DNA of 64,000 nt from CAYOHG01 sp964465125 (lineage in GTDB: Bacteria > Planctomycetota > Phycisphaerae > UBA1845 > Fen-1342). The position numbers were made by a program, and so were the translations under genes. Below the pieces are notes generated by a model. That model worked only from the letters and a program-made list of their open reading frames with translations. It ran no database searches and had not been told where the DNA came from. This document shows positions 16,945 through 26,495 of this stretch, piece by piece. Position 1 is the stretch's first letter; each line of letters begins with the position of its first letter. The DNA is taken from positions 1 to 64,000 of the forward strand of contig CAYXIO010000011.1 in the NCBI GenBank assembly GCA_964465125.1, given 5' to 3'.

Positions 16945-18621
16945 ATGTCGCCAACGGAAATGCCCTCGGCAACTCGCCTGGCTGCGGCGCTCGAAATCTC
17001 CGAGCGCAGCGGAAGCACGCGCACCGAGAGGCTGCGCGGCGACCGCATCATCCTCGGCCGCTCGCGCGCCGTGGACCTGCACATCGAGGACCCGACCGTT
17101 TCGCGGCGCCATGCCGAGATTTTCCGCGACCCGTTCGGCCGCTGGTGGATTCGCGACCTCGGCAGCCGCTTCGGCACGAGCGTGAACGGCGAGACGATCA
17201 CCGAACGCATGCTCAGCGGAGGCGAGGAAATCCGCGCCGGCGACTGTCGGCTGCGCTTCCAAGCGGCCGGCCCCAACGTTGTCGAGGTGCCGCTGCGCAC
17301 CGCGATCGTGGGCGACGAATCCGGGCTGCTGTTGACCACGCTGCGCGAGAGCGAGCCGCCCGCGGTCAACGCGGCGCATCTGTCCGAGATTCTCGAGCTC
17401 GGCACGCGGCTGATGCACGTCGCCGACGAGCAGGATCGCCGCCAGTGTCTGTGCGATCTGATGGTGCGGCGCAGTTTTCACGGGACCGCGGCGCTGGTGC
17501 TGCGGGTGAATCCGCAGCAGGTCGGCGAGCCGCCGGCGGAATTGGCCCGCGCCGAAGGGCCGACCCTGCGGGCGGATCACGCCGGCTACGTCTCGCGCTC
17601 GCTGCTGACGGCGGTCTGCCGCTCGCGCGAGCCCTCGCTGGCCAGCAACGCACCGATGGGCAAGGTCGACGTGAACCTGTCGCTCTCGCCGGCGCAGATG
17701 CGCACCGCGGCGGTGGCCTGCCCGCTGGGCGAGCACCCCGGCGCGCTGGATCTGCTCTACGTGCATTTCCCGCCGGAATTCGGCACCGCGGAGTGGCTTT
17801 CGCTCGCGTCGCTATCGGTCGCGCAGTATCGCCAGGCGGACGCGGCCTGGAAGCTGCGCGAGCGCGACGCGGCGCATCAGGTCATCGAGCGTGAGCTGCT
17901 GCGGGCGCGCGAGATTCAGAACGGGCTGCTGCCGCAGGAGACCCCCCTGCCGGGGCTCGACGTTGCGATCGGGTTCGCGCCCTGCCGCTGGGTCGGCGGA
18001 GACTACGTCGACACCGTGCCGCTTCCCAACGGCAGCGTGCTGCTGGCGGTCGCCGACGTCAGCGGCAAGGGGCTGGCCGCGGCCATGACCACCGGCAACC
18101 TGCACGCCATTGTGCACGCGCATGTCGGCGAGGACTTCAATCTCTCGCAGTTGATGCGCCACCTGAACACCTACCTGGATCGGCACCTGCCCGACGACGC
18201 GTTCGTCACGATGCTGGCGCTGCAAATCGACCCGCGCAGCGGTGAGTACGAGGTGGTCAACGCCGGCCATCCGCGGCCGATGCTCGCCGCCCCTGGGGCG
18301 GAGCTCGCGCCGCTGCCCGCGCCGGCGTATCCGCCGCTGAGCGTGCTCGAAGCGCCCTTCGAGGCGACGCGCGGGCGGCTGCCGGCCGGCGCCAGGCTGT
18401 TCCTCTTCACGGACGGCGCCACCGACGTGTGCGACGAGCAGGACGTGCGGCTCGAGCTCGACGGGCTGCTGGAGATGCTCGCCAGAACGGTCCGCGAGCT
18501 GCCCGACGCGCCCGCGGCGGAGATCGTGCGGCGGCTGAACGCGTCGCTGGATCAGTACCAGGGTCAATCGCTTCCGGCCGACGACCGGACGTTTCTGGTG
18601 GCGCGCTGGTCGGGGGCGTAG
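16945..18621 (+). CDS. FHA domain plus SpoIIE/RsbU-type PP2C phosphatase
   Basis: A 558-residue signalling protein. An N-terminal FHA domain (GDRIILGRS, TVSRRHAEIF, SRFGTSVNG) should bind phosphothreonine peptides. A GAF-like region follows (about 150-300), then a helical linker (ELLRAREIQNGLLP) and a C-terminal PP2C-type SpoIIE domain with GGDYVDTV, ADVSGKGLAAAM, NAGHPRPML and FTDGATDV. RsbU/SpoIIE phosphatases dephosphorylate STAS anti-sigma antagonists, so one target could be the STAS protein encoded at 29080-29430. The ATG at 16945 gives an N-terminus just before the FHA domain. It converges with the subtilase gene. Confidence 0.88.
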   Translation: MSPTEMPSATRLAAALEISERSGSTRTERLRGDRIILGRSRAVDLHIEDPTVSRRHAEIFRDPFGRWWIRDLGSRFGTSVNGETITERMLSGGEEIRAGDCRLRFQAAGPNVVEVPLRTAIVGDESGLLLTTLRESEPPAVNAAHLSEILELGTRLMHVADEQDRRQCLCDLMVRRSFHGTAALVLRVNPQQVGEPPAELARAEGPTLRADHAGYVSRSLLTAVCRSREPSLASNAPMGKVDVNLSLSPAQMRTAAVACPLGEHPGALDLLYVHFPPEFGTAEWLSLASLSVAQYRQADAAWKLRERDAAHQVIERELLRAREIQNGLLPQETPLPGLDVAIGFAPCRWVGGDYVDTVPLPNGSVLLAVADVSGKGLAAAMTTGNLHAIVHAHVGEDFNLSQLMRHLNTYLDRHLPDDAFVTMLALQIDPRSGEYEVVNAGHPRPMLAAPGAELAPLPAPAYPPLSVLEAPFEATRGRLPAGARLFLFTDGATDVCDEQDVRLELDGLLEMLARTVRELPDAPAAEIVRRLNASLDQYQGQSLPADDRTFLVARWSGA

Positions 18622-18720
18622 GCGCCGGTTTCTCGCCGGAGCGGGTTTTTCCGCCGGCAACACAGCCACGCGCCCGCAGCGGTCCTCGGCGCGGGCGCGT
18701 CATCCCGCCGCCACGCACGC

Positions 18721-18747
18721 GGGCCGGATGGGGGTTCCATCCGGCCC
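18721..18747. terminator. Hairpin between converging genes
   Basis: GGGCCGGATGG (18721-18731) pairs perfectly with CCATCCGGCCC (18737-18747) around a 5-base loop. A second 9-bp stem lies at 18669-18699. Neither has a T-run, so termination is inferred from position between two 3' ends. Confidence 0.4.
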
Positions 18748-18855
18748 GCGGCGGCGTCAATGCGCGTTCAACGTACCTGTCTCGTCGGTCCTTGTCGGCC
18801 GACGCACGTCCGCATTCCTCGCCGCCCAGCGCGGGGCGGCGCTACGGCCCTCGAC

Positions 18856-21800
18856 CTAGCAGGTGACCCCGAAGTTCACCAGCATTTCGCTGAGGTCGTC
18901 GAGGTCAACGTCGCCGTCGCCGTCGAAGTCGCCGTCGTCGTACGTCGCTCCGCTGGTCATGCCGAAGTGGACCAGCAGGATCGACAGGTCGTCGAGGTCG
19001 ACGTCACCGTCGCCGTCGAGGTCGGTCGGGCAGGGGTTCTGCACCGCGCGGCCCTTGACGACGATGTCGTCGAGGTTCCAGCCGGGGTAGGTGACCGACG
19101 TGTCGGTCGTTCCCATCACCCAGCGCAGGTACACCGTCGCCTGACCGTCGGCCGCCGCCGAGATGTCGTATTCCTGGAGCGACCAGGCGTTCTCGGAGAT
19201 TGCGGCGCCGCTGTGCGACCAGATGGTCGTCCAGGTCGAGCCGTTGTTGCTGACCTGGAAGGCGGCGTGGTCAAAGCTGGCGGACTCGATGCCGAGCCAG
19301 CGGCGGAAGCTAACGGTCACATCGTAGTAGCCCGTCAGGTCCATCGCGGTGCTGGTCAGGTTTCGAGCCGGGTTGAGGACGTTGGGATAGTCGCCGGCGA
19401 GGTTGTAGCCGTAGACGTTCTGCCCGGTGTAGCCGCTGGTGGGGTCGAGGTTGTGGCTGCCGCCGCCGGTGGGCTGGCCGAAGGCCCACTGCCCCTCGAC
19501 GCTCCAGCCGGGGTTGGTGTCGTCGACGAGGAACTCATACACCGGCACGGGCACGCCGACCATGATGCTGACGGTGGCGGTGTTGGAATCGCCGCCGTCC
19601 GGAGGCGTGCCGCCGTCGTTGACCTTGTAGGTGAACGAGTCGTCGCCCTCGTAGCTGCCGAACGGATCGTACGTGACCGTGTCGCCGTTGTTGGCAAGGG
19701 TATATGGGGCGGCGTTGATCGCACCGGCCTGCGGGTCGAGGAGCTGCCCGTGCGCCGGCAGGTCGTTGATGATGTAGTCGAGCGGGCCGGGCAGTCCGTC
19801 ATCCAGGCCGAGCAGTTGGATCGAGACGGGCGTGCCGGTGCTGACTTCGACCGAAACGTCGGCCGCGGTCGGCGGGCGCGGCCCGCAGCTTCCCACCGCG
19901 GACAGGTCCGTCGCCGCGAAGTCCGGATCCAGGCCGACGCCTTCCGACAGACCGACGATGCCGTCCTGCGCCGCCATCGTCAGCCACGTGATCGTGATCG
20001 TGCCGTCGAAGTACAGCTCGATCTGGAAGGTGTTCTGGTTGCTGGTGAGATACTCCGGCACGTTCTGCCAGGTGACCGCCATGTGGTCGGCAAGCTGCTT
20101 CCAGCTCACGGTGCCGCCGACGGACGGGTTGAGGTCGTCGAACCAGCCGGCGACGCGCGGCAGGTCGAAGTGCGCCCCGTACGACTCGTTGTACTCGCCG
20201 TCGGACGCGCCGAAGGTGACGTAGCCGTTCGCGCCGACGTAGAGGCTGGCATAGGCGGTGCCGTAGATCTTCACGGTGTTGCCGCCGCCGACGCTGACGA
20301 GGGCGTTGCCGTCGTCGCTGAGCGCGAGGCTCGTGCCGCCGGTTGGATCGGTGGGCAGGCTGCCCGCCAGCTCGATGCAGGCGTCATAGCGGCTGATCGA
20401 GGCGTCCGGAACGAAGGTCAGCGTCTTGCCGACCAGGTCGCTGCCGGTGGTGAACTGCTCGGTGAAGAAGTCGGGCACGGCCGGCGTCACGAAGCTGAAG
20501 CAGGCGCCGCCGTTGTTGTCGCCCGCGGTGTTGTCGGCCGGATCGGTCGCCGCGACGTCGAACAGGTACGTGGTGTCGGGCGTCAGGCCGGTGAGGTCGA
20601 TGGTGTGGCTGGTGCTGTCGGCGGCGCCGGACTTGGAGTCGCTGGGTGAGCCGCAGACCGTGCCGTAGTTCGTCGTGCCGTCGGCCGGCTCGTTCGTATC
20701 GAACGTGATGGTGGCCTTGCGCGGGCCGACGTTGCTGACCGCGACGTTGCTGATGACCGGTGCGGTGCAGTCGACGGCCGCGCTGTCGGTGACGGTTACG
20801 TTGGTGCCGCCCATGCCGTCGTCGGCGTCGATATAGGTCGCGGTGACGGTGTCGCCTTCGGCGATCTGGAGCAGGCCGGGGGCGTTGGTGGTGTTCATCG
20901 GCAGGGTGCCGAGGAACGTCGCGGCTTCCGGCGAAATCTCGGTCAGGGTGACGGTTTCGCCGGCGGGCTCGCTGGTCGACGTGACGGTGACGTTCACGGT
21001 GTCAACGATCGTGTCGCTGGTGTTCAGGTCGCAGTCGACGACGCGCAGCGTCGCGGTGGAATCGCAGTTGTACTTGCTCGAATCGAGGCGGATCAGGCCC
21101 TGGCTGGAGCAATTGACCAGCAGGGGGGAGGCCGCGATCGAGAAAGGCTGCGGTCCGACGGGCACGCTGGTGCCGCGCACCTCGACGGTCCAGCCGCCGG
21201 CCTGCGGGTTGGCGACGTAGACCTGCTCGATGTTGTCGCGGTGGTTTTCGGCGGTCTGGACGGCGGCGGCCGACGGGACGGCCGGGTTGAGCGTCCAGGG
21301 GTAATAGCGCGTGCCGCCGGGGCTGGTCACGACCAGGTCGAGGTCGTTGACCAGGTTGGGGTTGACGTTGGGCGTGCCGGGGGCGTCATCCCAGGCCAGC
21401 GTGATCCGCAGGGCGGGATCGCCGGGGTTGACGACCGCGACGAGGTTGTAGGAATCGCCGCCGGTGACTTCGGCTTCGGTGAAGTTGCCGGTGCGCATGA
21501 AGTCGACGGCGTCCTGGATGCGGACGGAGCCGTAGCCGGTCTGATAGTCCGGCCCAGCGCTGACGATGTCGACCGCGGTGTGCGCGAAGAGCACTTTCAG
21601 CGTGGAGTTGCGGAAGTCGGGCTCGCCGGGATGCGAGTCGCGATAGTCTTCGAGCAGCAGGGCGGAGAGTCCGCAGACGGTCGGCGAGGCCATCGAGGTG
21701 CCGCACAGGGCCGTGTAGCCGCCGCTGCTGTAGCAGGAAGTGACTCCGAAGTCGTCATTGGACTGGCAGCCGGGGGCGGAGATGTCGGGCTTCATGCGGC

Positions 21801-23151
21801 CGTCATCGGTCGGTCCCCAGCTTGTGAAATCGGTCACCGAGTCGTCATTCGAGTTCAGGGCGCCGACCGTGATGTGGTTCTTGGCATCGGCGGGCGGGGC
21901 GATGCTGTAGTAGTCGCCGAAGCCTTCGACGTCGCAGCGCGAGCCCTGGCGCTCGTTGCCGTTGGCCCACACGATGCGGAAGGGCGCCCCGCCGCTGACG
22001 CTGCCGCGGACGACCGCGTCAATGACGGCGGAGGTCAGGCCGTAGTCGCCCTGCCAGGTGCAGTCGAAGCCGTTGGGCTCGACGTTGCTGCCGATGGAGT
22101 TGTTGGAGACATCGGCGCCGTAGACGGTGATGGCCTCGCCGTAGTCCGCCTCGAGGTCGCCGGGGTCGGTGTAGAGGAAGCCTGGGGTGAGACCGCCGGG
22201 CTGCTCGAAGCCGTAGGAGATGATGTCGACGCCGGGGGCCATGCCGCGGTAGAGCGCGTTGCCCGCGCCGCTGCCGCCGATGGTGCCGGCGACGTGCGTG
22301 GCATGTCCGGAGATTCCGGAGGTGTCGCTGGCACCGACGGTGAGCCGGCCGGCGAGGTCGCCGTGCGCGAAGACCTGACCGCCGTCGTAGACGAGCACGT
22401 CGATGCCGGTGCCGATGAGGCTGTAGGGCGGGCTGAAGACGGTGTCGGCTCCGACCCGGGCGCGGTTGCTGTTGTTGAGCTCGCTCATCAGCGGCAGCGG
22501 GGGCTCAATCCACTGTACGCCGTCGCTCGCTGCCAGCAGGTTGATGTTCTGATAGGGCAGAGCGACCACCATCGCATTGACGGACCGCAGGTGCCGGAAG
22601 ACGACGCCGCCGGCCTGCTCGACCCGTTGGGCGCCGGCCACCGGGCTGACGTCCGGAAAGAGCATGACGTAGACGCCGACGATCGGGTTGCTCGGGTCCT
22701 TGTTGTCGTGGACGGACCACTTGGCCACCTCGCCGGCCAGCAGGTCGGGATGCAGCTTGTGACGAAGCTGGATGTCGCCCGCATAGGTGAGCGGGGCGGC
22801 GGCAAGAACGGCCTGCGGGTCGACCTTCGCGCCCAACGAAGCGAAGTAGGCGTGGTCGCCCAGGTAGCCCTGCAGGTGCACGCCGGCCGCGGAGAGCGCG
22901 GTCTGCTGCTGGGGTGTTAACGCGGAGGAAAACTGCACGACGATGTGCTTGCCGGCGGCGTTGGTCGCAAGGTGAGCAACGTCCTGCGCGACGCGCTTGA
23001 CCGGCTGCACAGGCGTAAGTTGTGTACCGGTGCGCCAGCGAATGTCGGCCTGGCCGTGCGGTACGAAGGCCAATGTCGCCGACAGTGTGGCGGCACAGGT
23101 CAGGCACCGCGCCAGGCGCGCGTGCACACGGGTCTTACGAGCGGATGTCAT
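18856..23151 (-). CDS. Secreted subtilisin-like serine protease with dockerin-like tail
   Basis: About 1431 residues, start at the ATG at 23151 behind GGAGGA. After a signal peptide and propeptide region comes an S8 peptidase domain with an intact triad: D256 (VLVYDGG), H283 (GHATHVAGT) and S486 (GTSMASP). A P-domain-like segment follows (ITLAWDDAPGTPN), then Ig-like and fibronectin-III-like repeats (TITFDTNEPADGTTNYG; LTGLTPDTTYLFDVAATD), a cadherin-like segment (DSFTYKVNDGG) and a galactose-binding-like stretch. The C-terminus has two dockerin-like units, DLDGDGDVDLDDLSILLVHF and DFDGDGDVDLDDLSEMLVNF. It should degrade protein outside the cell or on its surface. No cohesin partner is in view. 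Confidence 0.9.
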   Translation of the reverse strand: MTSARKTRVHARLARCLTCAATLSATLAFVPHGQADIRWRTGTQLTPVQPVKRVAQDVAHLATNAAGKHIVVQFSSALTPQQQTALSAAGVHLQGYLGDHAYFASLGAKVDPQAVLAAAPLTYAGDIQLRHKLHPDLLAGEVAKWSVHDNKDPSNPIVGVYVMLFPDVSPVAGAQRVEQAGGVVFRHLRSVNAMVVALPYQNINLLAASDGVQWIEPPLPLMSELNNSNRARVGADTVFSPPYSLIGTGIDVLVYDGGQVFAHGDLAGRLTVGASDTSGISGHATHVAGTIGGSGAGNALYRGMAPGVDIISYGFEQPGGLTPGFLYTDPGDLEADYGEAITVYGADVSNNSIGSNVEPNGFDCTWQGDYGLTSAVIDAVVRGSVSGGAPFRIVWANGNERQGSRCDVEGFGDYYSIAPPADAKNHITVGALNSNDDSVTDFTSWGPTDDGRMKPDISAPGCQSNDDFGVTSCYSSGGYTALCGTSMASPTVCGLSALLLEDYRDSHPGEPDFRNSTLKVLFAHTAVDIVSAGPDYQTGYGSVRIQDAVDFMRTGNFTEAEVTGGDSYNLVAVVNPGDPALRITLAWDDAPGTPNVNPNLVNDLDLVVTSPGGTRYYPWTLNPAVPSAAAVQTAENHRDNIEQVYVANPQAGGWTVEVRGTSVPVGPQPFSIAASPLLVNCSSQGLIRLDSSKYNCDSTATLRVVDCDLNTSDTIVDTVNVTVTSTSEPAGETVTLTEISPEAATFLGTLPMNTTNAPGLLQIAEGDTVTATYIDADDGMGGTNVTVTDSAAVDCTAPVISNVAVSNVGPRKATITFDTNEPADGTTNYGTVCGSPSDSKSGAADSTSHTIDLTGLTPDTTYLFDVAATDPADNTAGDNNGGACFSFVTPAVPDFFTEQFTTGSDLVGKTLTFVPDASISRYDACIELAGSLPTDPTGGTSLALSDDGNALVSVGGGNTVKIYGTAYASLYVGANGYVTFGASDGEYNESYGAHFDLPRVAGWFDDLNPSVGGTVSWKQLADHMAVTWQNVPEYLTSNQNTFQIELYFDGTITITWLTMAAQDGIVGLSEGVGLDPDFAATDLSAVGSCGPRPPTAADVSVEVSTGTPVSIQLLGLDDGLPGPLDYIINDLPAHGQLLDPQAGAINAAPYTLANNGDTVTYDPFGSYEGDDSFTYKVNDGGTPPDGGDSNTATVSIMVGVPVPVYEFLVDDTNPGWSVEGQWAFGQPTGGGSHNLDPTSGYTGQNVYGYNLAGDYPNVLNPARNLTSTAMDLTGYYDVTVSFRRWLGIESASFDHAAFQVSNNGSTWTTIWSHSGAAISENAWSLQEYDISAAADGQATVYLRWVMGTTDTSVTYPGWNLDDIVVKGRAVQNPCPTDLDGDGDVDLDDLSILLVHFGMTSGATYDDGDFDGDGDVDLDDLSEMLVNFGVTC

Positions 23152-23365
23152 GAAAGGGGTTCCTCCTCCAGGATGGAAAGGCGGCGCAACCGAAGCAAGG
23201 ACGACGGTGCCGCGGCAATCAGGACTAAGTCCATGCATGGGACCTGATGTCGGAAAGTTCAGTCTAACGCGCTCGGATAGCGAAAGAAATCCCGGACCGG
23301 GCGATTTCGGGCCTTGTGAACGCAGGTCCGTTTTGTTGAAGGCGCCGCTGCGTCGAAAAGTGGAG

Positions 23366-23400
23366 AAAAAAACAGCCGCGCCCGGTTGCCCAGGCGCGGC
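23366..23400 (-). terminator. Intrinsic terminator of the 23437-26238 gene
   Basis: On the minus strand GCCGCGCC (23400-23393) pairs with GGCGCGGC (23382-23375), followed after two bases by seven T (23372-23366). It lies directly after the stop of the minus-strand gene. Confidence 0.8.
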
Positions 23401-23436
23401 GTGTCGATGGCGTTCAGATCGGTCTTCGTGCGCGGG

Positions 23437-26238
23437 TTAGCTGCCGAAGTTCACCAGCAGCAGCGACAGATCGTCGAGGTCGACGTCGCCGTCACCGTCC
23501 ACGTCGCCCTGCTCATAGGTGGCGCCCGACGTCGTTCCGAAGTGCACCAGCATGATCGAGAGGTCGTCGAGGTCCACGTCGCAGTCGTGGTCGAGGTCGC
23601 CCGGGATCGGCTCCACGACCGGCAGCGTGATCTTCGAAACCCACGTCCGCCAGCTTCCCGTCGTGTACTCGTGGTGTCCCCAGAACGCGCCCGGCTCGGC
23701 CGGGTCCGCCGAGACCGCGGAGTAGTCGCCCCAGCGCCCGCTGGTGTCCGAAGTGGTGCTGGCTTTCTCCAGGGCCGGAGCGCTGAACGTGCCCAGCGGG
23801 TCGCACGCCAGCCGGTACGCGCTCCACATGCTGAGGTACTCGTTCGAGGCGCTGCGCGTGAAACACAGCACGGCGTTGCCGGCGTCGTCGACCGTGATGG
23901 ACGAGAACGTCAGGTAGATCAGCGCGCCCGGGTTGATCACGCCGGACTGCACCAGCGCCGGATTCTGGCCCGAGGTCGGCCAGCCGTTCATTGCGACTTC
24001 GTACCAGCGCACCTTGACCGGGTTGTCGGCGTGATGGGTGGCCCAGAGCGAGCCGTTGCGATAGGCGCAGCTCCAGAAGCGGCCGTCGAACGTCTCGGGC
24101 CGGGCGGTGGTGCCCTGCTGGGCCGGGTCGCCCGGCGGAGCGTAGGACGGGACCGTCAGGGTGAACGTCGTCGTCGCGGGCGTGCCGAGCGGATTGGTCA
24201 GCGCGATCAACCGGACCTGCGTGTTGGTGGCGGCTTCCTTGTGCTCGATCATGTAGTAGGCTGGGGGGTTGTCGAACGCGACCGGCGGAATGCCGGCGGA
24301 TTGCGTGCTGGTCGACAGCAGGAACGACTTGCTGATTGCCGGCGGACTGCCGGCCAGCAGCGAAGCCTTGTCCCAGATGTAGACCGGGTAGGTCGCGCCG
24401 GCGCCCGGGAAGCCGTCGCCGGTCACATACACGGCGGTGGCGTCCACGCCGATGTTGGGCGAATCGAACAGGTCGCCGGAAGTGGCGGTCGTGTCGAAGC
24501 GGTACTTGTACCACGTGCCGTTCGGGTTGCTGTCGTCCGAGACAGCGATCAGCACGTACGAATGCGTGCCGCCCGGCGGCGCGAACGCCTCCGCCGCCAT
24601 CGCGATGAAGCGGCCGCTCAGCTCGTCGTACAGCACCTCCGGATCAAACACGAATCCCGACGCGCCCACGCTGCCCCAGAACCCGAACGAATCCTCGATC
24701 TCGTCCTGGAACTGAAGCACGCCGGCCTTGTCGTACGCCGCGATCCGCCCGTTCGTCATCACCACGATGTGATTCGGGCCGACCGCCATGTGCGGGTCCG
24801 GCGGCGTCCATCCGGTGTTGTTGACCGCGGTGAAGCCGAACGCGCCGCGTGTGTTGACGATCTCGCGCTCGTCCGCTTGATCGACGGCGAGCGGGTCGAA
24901 GGTCGGCGGGATGTGCGGCTGTGGACCGGCGGCGAGCACGACCTGCGGCTGCGCGCGGGTCATCTCGGCGGTGACGCCCTGCGTGCGGCCGTTGAGTGCC
25001 AGCGGCTGGTCGCAGCCCATGGTGACGTAGACTTCGTTCTTATCCTGCGGGCCGCCCTTGCCGCTCCAGACCGCGAGGGTGCGGCCGTCAAGGCCGAACG
25101 CGACGCGCGCGTGGCTGACGCAGCCGCACAGGCGCTGCGGGCCTTCCGTCGCGACGGAGACGCGAAACTCGCCGCCTGCCGGTGCACCGCTCGCATCGTA
25201 GCGCTGACCGAAGATCCCGTCGTGGTCGCCGTCGTCGCCGTTCCATGCGACCAGCAGGCTGCCATCCGGACGGACGGCGAGCGCGGCGCCGGATTGCTGA
25301 CCGGCTCGGTTCGTGTTCACCACGAACGGTTCACACAGAGGCCTGCCGGAGGCGTCGAAACGGCGCGCCACCACGCCGTAGCCGTCCCCGTCCGAAGTCG
25401 CATCATGCCAGGCGACGAAAAACCCGGTTGGCGTTGCGGCAACCACCGGCTCCACCGGACTGACCGCGGGGGCGCCGTCCACGTCGAGTACGGCGCCGAG
25501 CGCTTTGCCGTCGGCGGTGTAGCGCTGCATCCAGACGCCTTCAGGACGACCGTCCGCGCCGATCGACGAGTAGGCGACCGCGAAGCTGCCGTCCGATCGG
25601 AACGCGACCGCCGGCGCCGAGGCATTGACGTGGGCGCTTGGGCTGACGGTGAATTCGTCGCCGCGCGGCGTGCCGTCGGCGTTGAGCAGACGGGCGCTGA
25701 GCGTGGCACGCGCGTTGCGCGACGACTGGCTTGACCAGACGGCCAGCAATTCGCCGGACGGCCCCGAAGCGATCACCGGCAGGGTCTGATCGCCGCGCGT
25801 CACCTGGTTGACGAGAATTTCGGAGCCGCCGGTCAGGTCGGCGCGGAGCCGCCGAGCGACAATGGCACTGCCTGAGCCATCCTGGCCGTGGGACTGCCAA
25901 GCCACCCAGATGCCGGCGTTGGGTGCCGCGGCGATTGCGGGCCGCGATTGATGCGACTGATTCCACAGGCCTAGTGCCGTCTCGCCGCCGATCGCAATGC
26001 CGTCGGCGTCGAATCGCTGAGCGTAAACGCCGTAGCGCCCGGACTGCTGCCGGCGGCTTTCCCAGGCGACTAAGAACGTGCCGTCCGGCTGTACGCACAG
26101 TACCGCCGCTTCCTGGGCGCTGGGTGTGTAGGTATTCGCGCGGAATTCGTAGCGATTGGCGGAGACGTTGGCCTGCGAGTTGCCGTAGGCCGCGCAGGCG
26201 ATCGCCGCGCCCGCGACGTAGCAGAGCATCATCTTCAT
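23437..26238 (-). CDS. Large secreted protein of unknown function with dockerin-like tail
   Basis: A 933-residue exported protein starting MKMMLCYVAGAAIACAAYG (signal peptide). The first 400 residues carry repeated units of about 50 residues resembling VAWESRRQQSGRYGVYAQRF followed by DASG-type turns, a pattern seen in beta-propeller or surface repeats. The centre (from about 470) has YDKAGVLQFQDEIEDSFGFW and FDPEVLYDELSGRFI, as in secreted lipoproteins of unknown role. The C-terminus is a dockerin-like pair (GDLDHDCDVDLDDLSIMLVH; GDVDGDGDVDLDDLSLLLVN) nearly identical to that of the adjacent protease. In the first loop one Gly-Asp is replaced by Cys-Asp. The ATG has GGAG upstream. No catalytic motif seen. 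Confidence 0.8.
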   Translation of the reverse strand: MKMMLCYVAGAAIACAAYGNSQANVSANRYEFRANTYTPSAQEAAVLCVQPDGTFLVAWESRRQQSGRYGVYAQRFDADGIAIGGETALGLWNQSHQSRPAIAAAPNAGIWVAWQSHGQDGSGSAIVARRLRADLTGGSEILVNQVTRGDQTLPVIASGPSGELLAVWSSQSSRNARATLSARLLNADGTPRGDEFTVSPSAHVNASAPAVAFRSDGSFAVAYSSIGADGRPEGVWMQRYTADGKALGAVLDVDGAPAVSPVEPVVAATPTGFFVAWHDATSDGDGYGVVARRFDASGRPLCEPFVVNTNRAGQQSGAALAVRPDGSLLVAWNGDDGDHDGIFGQRYDASGAPAGGEFRVSVATEGPQRLCGCVSHARVAFGLDGRTLAVWSGKGGPQDKNEVYVTMGCDQPLALNGRTQGVTAEMTRAQPQVVLAAGPQPHIPPTFDPLAVDQADEREIVNTRGAFGFTAVNNTGWTPPDPHMAVGPNHIVVMTNGRIAAYDKAGVLQFQDEIEDSFGFWGSVGASGFVFDPEVLYDELSGRFIAMAAEAFAPPGGTHSYVLIAVSDDSNPNGTWYKYRFDTTATSGDLFDSPNIGVDATAVYVTGDGFPGAGATYPVYIWDKASLLAGSPPAISKSFLLSTSTQSAGIPPVAFDNPPAYYMIEHKEAATNTQVRLIALTNPLGTPATTTFTLTVPSYAPPGDPAQQGTTARPETFDGRFWSCAYRNGSLWATHHADNPVKVRWYEVAMNGWPTSGQNPALVQSGVINPGALIYLTFSSITVDDAGNAVLCFTRSASNEYLSMWSAYRLACDPLGTFSAPALEKASTTSDTSGRWGDYSAVSADPAEPGAFWGHHEYTTGSWRTWVSKITLPVVEPIPGDLDHDCDVDLDDLSIMLVHFGTTSGATYEQGDVDGDGDVDLDDLSLLLVNFGS

Positions 26239-26495
26239 GTCAGGCTCCGAATGTTGCGGTTGAGTGCACGATCATCACGTTCCGCGGCCGGTCGGCCGGT
26301 CGCGGAGAATCGGCGGTAAGCACGCCGCGAGGATTTCGGCCCGAGTACGCTTATACCCGGGCCAAGCGTGGGAACACAAGCTCAGGCTCGCCCGAATCGG
26401 ACCTGCGGCATGGCGCCGGCGACGGCGGAGCCGCATTATCGCCCCTGCGTCGGCGCCCATCAGCTATCATTCCACGTCTGCAGGAGGGATTCACG

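Noticed and set aside
18856..19035. Cellulosome dockerin
   Set aside because: The calcium-loop pattern is dockerin-like, but no cohesin, scaffoldin or cellulase is present. In planctomycetes these tails occur on many secreted proteins, so I keep the neutral term.
21241..22920. A 559-codon plus-strand frame
   Set aside because: Antisense to the subtilase domain; Gly/Val/Arg-rich with no motifs.
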